From the NCBI GenBank assembly GCA_018065815.1, contig JAGHSP010000378.1:1-23956 (forward strand): a stretch of 23,956 nucleotides of DNA. Reading direction: 5' to 3'. The DNA is from Candidatus Sodaliphilus limicaballi (GTDB taxonomy: Bacteria > Bacteroidota > Bacteroidia > Bacteroidales > Muribaculaceae). Positions 8,298 to 13,613 of the stretch are shown here, in pieces (position 1 is the stretch's first letter; every line of letters begins with the position of its first letter). Under the pieces are notes generated by a model. That model made no database searches. It was given only the letters and a program-made list of their open reading frames with translations, and had not been told where the DNA came from. The position numbers were made by a program, and so were the translations under genes.

Positions 8298-10790
8298 ATG
8301 AATCGATTTTTTGCATTAGCAATCATTTGCTTAACCGCTTGGGCAACTGCACTTGCAGTCCCTGCTAAACCCGGTGTGCGCGTCATAAAACAAGCCGACG
8401 GCACAACCATCCACCTGCGCCTTGCTGGCGACGAGTGGCACCACAGTTTCACCACCGACGAGGGACTCACAGTGGCCCGCGGCATCGATGGCAATTTCTA
8501 CTACCGCACCGCGGCAGGAATGAGCGCCGTTGTGGCTCACGACGCCTCACAGCGCAGCGAGCAGGAGAAAGCATTCGTCACTGCCAACACCGAGAACCTC
8601 TCGCTCAAATCTCTTTTCACCACTGCCCAGCGCGCGCGACGCAGCAAAGCACTTGTGGCACGCAAGGCTAGCCAGGTGCCACAGACCGGGTCGCCTCGCA
8701 TCCCTGTCATCCTTGTCAACTACAAGGACAAGAAATTCATCAGCAGCAACCCCGTGGATGCGTGGAAGAAACAAATCAGCAACCCTGGCGAGGTGAGCGT
8801 GTATCAGTACTTCGTTGACCAGTCGTTTGGCAAATATACACCTCAATTCGACATCTACGGCCCCTATAACCTCGCCAACAACCGCTCTTACTACGGAGGC
8901 AACGACTACTATGGCGAAGACAGGCGCGTGGGCACTATGGTGGGCGAGGCGTGCCAGGGCATGGACAGCACTATCGATTGGTCCAAGTATGACAACGATG
9001 GCGACGGCATGTGCGACGTGGTTATCGTGCTCTATGCCGGCGACGGCGAGGCTTCAAGCTGGGACAGCGATGCCGAGAACGCCGTTTGGCCCTGCCAGTG
9101 GGAACTCTCTGATAGCGACTTCGGCAAGGACCTCACTATGGATGGTGTCACTGTGTCGAAGTTTGCCGTGTTCAACGAGGTCAACGGCTTCGACCTGAAG
9201 AAACTGGATGGAATAGGCACCTTCTGCCATGAGTTCTCGCACTGCCTTGACCTGCCCGACTTCTACGACACCGAGTATGGCAAGCACTTCGGCATGGGCA
9301 GTTGGTCATTGCTCGACAATGGTAGCTACAACAACGACGGCTACACTCCCTGCGGCTACACTGCCTACGAGCGCAACTTCATGGGTTGGTTTGACTACAC
9401 CGACCCCAAAGAGGGAACCCGCTACACCACCAAGACGGTGCAGGACGGCGGCGAGGCCTACAAAATCACTAGCAACAACCCCAACGAATACTACATCATC
9501 GAGAACATCCAGCAGACTGGTTGGAACAAGCATGCATTTGCTTCGGGATTACAGGTGACCCACGTCAACTACAACGCCACAACATGGCTAGAAAACACTG
9601 TAAACAACAGCAATGCACAGGGTATGACCATCATCCCCGCCGACAACAGCCTCAAACTGGATTATGACATGGGATATTACTACATCAACGAGGAGGACCA
9701 GGAGGGCGATCTCTTCCCCTACAACGGCCACAATGAGCTCACAGCCACTTCCACTCCCGCAGCCACTCTCTACAATTCTAGCGCCAAGCTCGACAAACCC
9801 ATCACCCAAATCACAAAGAACAGCGATGGCACAGTCAGCTTCACCTACATTGAGCAGCCCCTCCCCACTCCCGTGGCTGCCGAGGCTACTGCTGTGAGCG
9901 GCGACGGATTTACTGCTAATTGGAGCGCATGCGAGGATGCCGTTAGCTACACGCTCAAGGTCACTCCCAAGGGCGACGCCGAGGTGATTCTCACCGAGAC
10001 ATTTGCCAAGTGCAAAGAGACTGTCACCTCTAACTTCAAACTCGATACCTACATGGACAACCCCGGCTGGACTGGTTCGGCAATGTATATCGAGCCCGGC
10101 GGCGTGCGATTGAGCTCGGGCAAGAACGCTGGCAGCATCACCAGCCCTGCCCTCGACCTCACTGGCAGCAACGGCAAGACCACTGTCATGGTTAAGGCCA
10201 AATGCTATAATTCCGACACCAACTGCTCTCTCACCATCAAGGTGGGCGACGCATCGGAGAAAGTCACCGTGGAATCTTCAACCGAGCAAACTTTCGTTGT
10301 GACACTCGACTGCGTTCAGGATGCCGCACAACAACTCACCCTCTCGGCTATCCAGGGCAAGCGTGTCGTCATCACCAGCATCGAGGTTTATAGCGGCGAC
10401 GCAAGCAGCATGCTCTGTGCTCCCGCACGCATTGCAAGCGAGGACCGCAAGCCCAGTGGCGAAATCACTGTAACTGGAATCACCGCTACAAGCTACAAAC
10501 TCACCGGCCTCCCCCCCGACACCGAGTACAAGTATGTTGTTAAGGCCATCTACGACGGCGACGAGAGCGCATGGTCTAATGCCATCACTGTCATCACAAG
10601 CGGAGAAACGGGCATCAAGGGCGACGTCAACGGTGACGGTGTTGTTGACATCAAAGACGTCAACATTCTCATCAACATTGTCCTGGACAGAGAAGACGCT
10701 TCGGCATATAACGGCCGTGCCGATGTCGATGGCGACGGCACAGTAGATATCATCGACATCAACGAAACCATCAAATTAGTCATGAAATAA
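8298..10790 (+). CDS. Secreted M6-family metalloprotease with dockerin C-terminus (copy B)
   Basis: An 830-aa paralogue of the protein just upstream, alignable along its whole length. The start at 8298 gives a proper signal peptide (MNRFFALAII core, cleavage after TALA at 20); the upstream in-frame codons from 8193 overlap the terminator tail and promoter. Order: signal peptide, propeptide-like region, M6 domain with zinc motif HEFSHCLDLPD (His311, Glu312, His315, Asp321), Met-turn GMGSWSLL, split FN3 (about 535-558 and 722-766) with a jelly-roll-like insert, and a two-repeat dockerin (775-830, GDVNGDGVVDIKDVN and ADVDGDGTVDIIDIN). Unlike copy A, the turn glycine in the zinc motif is Asp318. 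Activity is likely but less certain because of that change. Its substrate and any dockerin partner are unknown. Confidence 0.9.
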   Translation: MNRFFALAIICLTAWATALAVPAKPGVRVIKQADGTTIHLRLAGDEWHHSFTTDEGLTVARGIDGNFYYRTAAGMSAVVAHDASQRSEQEKAFVTANTENLSLKSLFTTAQRARRSKALVARKASQVPQTGSPRIPVILVNYKDKKFISSNPVDAWKKQISNPGEVSVYQYFVDQSFGKYTPQFDIYGPYNLANNRSYYGGNDYYGEDRRVGTMVGEACQGMDSTIDWSKYDNDGDGMCDVVIVLYAGDGEASSWDSDAENAVWPCQWELSDSDFGKDLTMDGVTVSKFAVFNEVNGFDLKKLDGIGTFCHEFSHCLDLPDFYDTEYGKHFGMGSWSLLDNGSYNNDGYTPCGYTAYERNFMGWFDYTDPKEGTRYTTKTVQDGGEAYKITSNNPNEYYIIENIQQTGWNKHAFASGLQVTHVNYNATTWLENTVNNSNAQGMTIIPADNSLKLDYDMGYYYINEEDQEGDLFPYNGHNELTATSTPAATLYNSSAKLDKPITQITKNSDGTVSFTYIEQPLPTPVAAEATAVSGDGFTANWSACEDAVSYTLKVTPKGDAEVILTETFAKCKETVTSNFKLDTYMDNPGWTGSAMYIEPGGVRLSSGKNAGSITSPALDLTGSNGKTTVMVKAKCYNSDTNCSLTIKVGDASEKVTVESSTEQTFVVTLDCVQDAAQQLTLSAIQGKRVVITSIEVYSGDASSMLCAPARIASEDRKPSGEITVTGITATSYKLTGLPPDTEYKYVVKAIYDGDESAWSNAITVITSGETGIKGDVNGDGVVDIKDVNILINIVLDREDASAYNGRADVDGDGTVDIIDINETIKLVMK

Positions 10791-11077
10791 CTAATTCAAG
10801 AGTTTCGCATGTTAATGTAATTGTTACTAATTCAACTTTAGCTTTTATAATAAATGATGCTAATTTATTGTCCAGTAGGACAATACCTGAATAACCCCCA
10901 CCGTCGAACGAAGTGGCGGTGGGGGTATAACTAAACCGCAGAAATGCGTCCAGCAGGACGCTAATCGGAGCAAATAGGTGAGGCTCAAATGGTTTCACAT
11001 GCTAAAGTTGAGTAAAAAAATCCTTGTTATCCGTGAGATCCGCGCGGGGAGTCCTCATAAAGGTTATTGCTTTATAG
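10791..11077. other. Convergent intergenic region rich in repeats and hairpins
   Basis: This 287-bp stretch lies between the ends of two converging genes and holds no convincing reading frame. It contains an 11-bp inverted repeat pair (TCAACTTTAGC at 10832-10842, complement at 11001-11011), a 14-bp near-direct repeat (GTTTCGCATGTTAA at 10802, GTTTCACATGCTAA at 10991-11005 region), two small hairpins and one large GC-rich hairpin. No T-run follows the large hairpin, so it is not a standard terminator. Confidence 0.6.
10832..11011. repeat. MITE-like element bounded by 11-bp inverted repeats
   Basis: The 180-bp segment is bounded by TCAACTTTAGC and its exact reverse complement. Inside lie, in order, hairpin TATTGTCC-AGTA-GGACAATA (10866-10885), hairpin ACCCCCACCG/CGGTGGGGGT (10894-10903 and 10917-10926, 13-nt loop) and hairpin GCGTCC-AGCA-GGACGC (10946-10961). 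The two small hairpins share the core GTCCAGnAGGAC. No transposase is present. A non-autonomous mobile or dispersed repeat is inferred from the structure only. Confidence 0.45.
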
Positions 11078-11850
11078 TTACCACGGAACGAGCGCATCGT
11101 CAAATACATACCCCTTGCTGCGCAGCGTGTCAATGATCTCGCCCAGATAGTTATAGGGCCTGTCCTCGGGCTTGCGCCACGGGTAGTCCATCGCGTGAAT
11201 GAGCAGTATCACCCCATCGAGCGAGTGCTTGCTCTCGTAGTCCCACAGCTGGTCAATTATACGCCTAGCGCTCCAGTAGCCCTTTGTGCCCGGACGTGTC
11301 CAGTCCTGGCCCGTGAAAATCCCATCGGTGGGACTCAACAGTGAATAACCCTCGTCAAAGTAAAATCCTGCCGTCTCACGGTTGCACGTCTCATATGGCG
11401 GAATCATCCAGCGATACTGTTCTTTCGTGAGACCGAAACGCTCCAAATGCTTCTCTTGCAGCCGCAGGTCGGCCACCACCGAGTCGCGTGTCACCAGAGT
11501 GCGCCCGGCAGTGTCGCACAGCAGCAGGTGGGCATAGGAGTGAGCCGAGAGGTAATGCCCGTCATCGATGATACGTCTCACGCTCGCTTCATACCGTGGC
11601 TGGGCCAGCGTGATTGCTGTGGGGAAAAACGCAGCCTTGACACCCTTGCGGCGCAGTGTGTTAAGCACCGTTTGCACACCATCAAAATTCTCGGTATAGC
11701 CGTCGTCATCAACGCTGAAATGCCCCGTCACCACAGATGCACCACCTTGCCACGGCTATCCCACTGCCGCACAACACCGCAAGTGTCCACCACCTGGCCA
11801 GCAGCCCAAGCCCAAGCCAGCATAGCAATTATTATAGTTAATAACCTCAT
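11078..11850 (-). pseudogene. Secreted polysaccharide deacetylase, frameshifted near 11735
   Basis: The intact 3' frame (from a GTG at 11734) encodes a NodB-type deacetylase domain: SVDDDGYTENFDG with the two Asp of motif 1, HSYAH (HxxxH) as metal-binding motif 2, and WMIPPYE as motif 3. The family removes N- or O-acetyl groups from glycans outside the cytoplasm. In the minus-strand sequence above, a frame from ATG 11850 encodes a clear signal peptide (MRLLTIIIAMLAW core) and continues to ...GKVVHLW before TGA at 11728-11730. The two frames join naturally as KVVHL/VVTGHFSVDDD if one base is restored around 11735. So this is one gene of about 257 aa carrying a 1-nt deletion, or a sequencing error. 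Without repair, the 218-aa remainder lacks an export signal. Confidence 0.7.
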
Positions 11851-11869
11851 ATCCAATATTTATAGATTA

Positions 11870-11884
11870 TCTAGAAAATCTAGA
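11870..11884. repeat. TCTAGA-aaa-TCTAGA palindrome
   Basis: Two copies of the palindrome TCTAGA are separated by 3 nt in the 62-bp gap between the methyltransferase stop and the deacetylase signal-peptide ATG. The same arrangement (spacer ata) occurs after valS at 16251-16265. Each can fold as a 6-bp hairpin with a 3-nt loop. The role is unknown. Confidence 0.5.
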
Positions 11885-11912
11885 ATAATATATCCTTTCA
11901 CAAGGGAGACGA

Positions 11913-13106
11913 TTACACACGTCTCATCTTCAGCAAGATGTGCTTGCCCGTGGCAGTTGTCGTGCCCATGATGAAAATATCGCCCCCGTCTTTCACCTTG
12001 AGACGACGAGCCAGTTCAGGAGCACGCAGCGGGAAATTACGCACAGCCACGTTGGCACGCTCCACGCCCGCCATCAGCGACTTCAAGTCCTTCTTGTTCA
12101 TCGTGCCCACGGCTTCCACCGCCATCACACGGCCCGGGAAATCTTCCACCAAGCGAACACCCGCAAGCACATGGCTATCGGCGCTCATCACCGTCAGTCC
12201 CAGCCTCACAGCCAGCAGGTTGTAAGCCCCGGCTTTCATTATCGACGCATTGGGTTCATACATGTAGAGAGCATCATCACCCCCCGCGTTCTCATGTTCT
12301 TCAAGTGCAAAGCTGGGGGCAGTCACATTTTCGCTGCCCAGAGTAAACTCCATCGTCTCGCTGTCGTTCACGCAGTGCACCGTCACACCACCTGTGTAGC
12401 CGCGTTTGAGCACCAGCAGCAGTTCCTTGCACTCGCCGCGGGAACTCACGATGTGAACCTGTTGCACGCAGGGCAACACGCTCACCGCTGCACGATGGTC
12501 AAGCATGGGCGACAGTTTGATGATCACGGTCGTCGCCTTCTCAAGCATCAATGGTGCCAGTGCCGACACGTCGGGCGTGCAGTCGCTCAAGGCAAACACA
12601 CGGTTGCCAGCCTTGTCGCGGCGGGCAGGGTCGATGTAGATTGTATCCACTGCCGCCATCTCTTGCAGATGCTCCACGCCGTCACCGTTCACCACCTGTG
12701 CCTTCAGGCCCAGAACCTCGAAGTTGTGGCGCGCTATCTCGCACAGATTCTCCTGACGTTCAACGTAGGTCGCATGCCCGAGCCCCGCTGCCATGAACGA
12801 GAAGTCCACGCCCAGACCGCCTGTCAAATCCACAAGGCTATTGCCCTCCACCAGGCGAGCCTTGTACTCGGCAGTCCACTGCGATGAGCATTGCTCCATG
12901 CTCAACTGCGGTCCATAAACGATCCCGTCGTTAGCGGCCCACAGCGGCAGCTTGTCCACCGCTATGCGATGCCCTGCCACCTGTTGCAGACCCATCGTCA
13001 GGTCAACGCCCGAGGCAGAACGTGCCTTCAGCGCCAATGCCCGCACGTCCTCACCACGATGCTCCCTGCCAAACTCCAATATATCATTAAAATCCATCGT
13101 TCTCAT
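11913..13106 (-). CDS. THUMP-like class I SAM-dependent methyltransferase (PG_1098-type)
   Basis: A 397-aa cytosolic protein of a family typified by Porphyromonas gingivalis PG_1098. Residues 1-75 form the N-terminal, largely helical/ferredoxin-like part; residues about 80-240 are a Rossmann methyltransferase with motif I LVDLTGGLGVDFSF (91-104), an acidic motif II region (YVERQE, 114-119) and IDPARRD (158-164) in the place of the DPPY-type motif IV; the C-terminal third ends in a THUMP-like domain. A nucleic-acid substrate, possibly RNA, is suggested by the THUMP-like part, but no specific target is known to me. ATG codons at 13106 and 13097 are both possible; the promoter at 13129-13136 fits either. 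Confidence 0.85.
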   Translation of the reverse strand: MRTMDFNDILEFGREHRGEDVRALALKARSASGVDLTMGLQQVAGHRIAVDKLPLWAANDGIVYGPQLSMEQCSSQWTAEYKARLVEGNSLVDLTGGLGVDFSFMAAGLGHATYVERQENLCEIARHNFEVLGLKAQVVNGDGVEHLQEMAAVDTIYIDPARRDKAGNRVFALSDCTPDVSALAPLMLEKATTVIIKLSPMLDHRAAVSVLPCVQQVHIVSSRGECKELLLVLKRGYTGGVTVHCVNDSETMEFTLGSENVTAPSFALEEHENAGGDDALYMYEPNASIMKAGAYNLLAVRLGLTVMSADSHVLAGVRLVEDFPGRVMAVEAVGTMNKKDLKSLMAGVERANVAVRNFPLRAPELARRLKVKDGGDIFIMGTTTATGKHILLKMRRV

Positions 13107-13128
13107 GTCAGTTACTCTAAACCATTCT

Positions 13129-13136
13129 CAAAGATA
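13129..13136 (-). promoter_or_regulatory. Bacteroidota -7 box (TATCTTTG) for the THUMP-like methyltransferase
   Basis: On the - strand TATCTTTG matches TAnnTTTG and lies 22 nt before the ATG at 13106 (31 nt before that at 13097). The -33 region is not obvious. Confidence 0.55.
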
Positions 13137-13231
13137 CTGCTTTTTGGCGAAATACACTACATGAATTTTCATAAATTAATTTATAAATCCCTACATTCAA
13201 AAAAGAAATGCAAAAAATAGGGATCAACAAC

Positions 13232-13346
13232 TTTTTCCAGTGGGTAATTGCAGATTTTTCCAGTGGGTAATACACATTTTTTCCAGCGTGCATTTGCATA
13301 TTTTTTCCGGTGGGTAATACAGATTTTTCCAGTGGGTAATTGACGA
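13232..13346 (+). repeat. Five-unit tandem repeat, core TTTTTCCAGTGGGTAAT
   Basis: Units begin at 13232, 13255, 13278, 13302 and 13324, giving spacings of 23, 23, 24 and 22 bp. The core is TTTTTCCAGTGGGTAAT; unit 3 is divergent (TTTTTCCAGCGTGCATT) and unit 4 has CCGG in place of CCAG. Units are separated by 5-7 nt such as tgcaga, acaca and acaga. The period close to two helical turns would suit an array of protein-binding sites. No dyad symmetry is evident within the unit, unlike a CRISPR repeat. Confidence 0.75.
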
Positions 13347-13426
13347 CGGAGTCGTCACATTGCATCGTAACCGATGGTCGCAGACCGTCGGGACAGGACA
13401 TATAGCAATCGACCTCGAAGGGGTCG
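13341..13426. repeat. Cluster of three hairpins with 3-nt loops
   Basis: Hairpin 1 is TGACGAC-GGA-GTCGTCA (13341-13357). Hairpin 2 is CCGATGGTC-GCA-GACCGTCGG (13371-13391, one G-T wobble). Hairpin 3 is CGACCTC-GAA-GGGGTCG (13410-13426, one wobble). They are spaced 13 and 18 nt apart and directly follow the tandem repeat array. They look like extragenic palindromic elements; no T-run supports a terminator function. Confidence 0.65.
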
Positions 13427-13496
13427 CACATACGCGAGAAACTAATCCCACACCTAGCGAAAATCTGCCCTGTGGTCTATTGACACACAAACCAAA

Positions 13497-13556
13497 TTAA
13501 ACAGAAATCTGGCTATTTTGATTTCAGAAAACAAAAAATCTTACTATTCTGTTTAA
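13497..13556. promoter_or_regulatory. 10-bp inverted repeat upstream of the valS promoter
   Basis: TTAAACAGAA at 13497-13506 is the exact reverse complement of TTCTGTTTAA at 13547-13556, with 40 nt between. The right arm overlaps the -33 region of the valS promoter. It could be an operator or a chance AT-rich repeat. Confidence 0.3.
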
Positions 13557-13574
13557 TCTGTGGCTAAAAATCAC

Positions 13575-13582
13575 TATCTTTG
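13575..13582 (+). promoter_or_regulatory. Bacteroidota -7 box (TATCTTTG) for valS
   Basis: TATCTTTG matches TAnnTTTG and is 31 nt before the valS ATG, with a GTTT sequence about 20 nt upstream as a weak -33 box. No T-box or leader peptide is seen. Confidence 0.65.
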
Positions 13583-13613
13583 TAGGTTGAAAACATAACA
13601 TTAAAACATTTAT

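Larger units (their letters stand above)
13137..13613. other. Divergent intergenic region holding a repeat island
   Basis: This region of nearly 480 bp between the methyltransferase promoter and valS has no believable gene. It holds, left to right, an AT-rich spacer (13137-13231), five tandem 22-24 bp units (13232-13346), three small-loop hairpins (13341-13426), a 70-bp stretch without visible features, a 10-bp inverted repeat (13497-13556) and the valS promoter. Short open frames that cross the repeats are by-products of the repeat periodicity. Confidence 0.7.

Noticed and set aside
10894..10926. Rho-independent terminator between the convergent genes
   Set aside because: The stem is strong, but neither side has a T-run, and the hairpin belongs to an element with further hairpins and inverted repeats.
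11940..12887. Open frame of 315 codons on the + strand
   Set aside because: It is antisense to the THUMP-like methyltransferase, whose motifs are clear. The translation is His/Gln-rich and has no recognisable fold.
13232..13346. CRISPR array
   Set aside because: The gaps are only 5-7 nt, the repeats diverge, and there are no cas genes. This is a tandem repeat.
13117..13490. Overlapping short frames of about 90-104 codons on the - strand
   Set aside because: They read through the tandem repeats and hairpins and carry repeated YPLEK/THWKN phrases. They reflect repeat structure, not a gene.
13490..13613. T-box or leader-peptide attenuator for valS
   Set aside because: No specifier loop, T-box consensus sequence or terminator/antiterminator pair is visible, and these are not expected in Bacteroidota.
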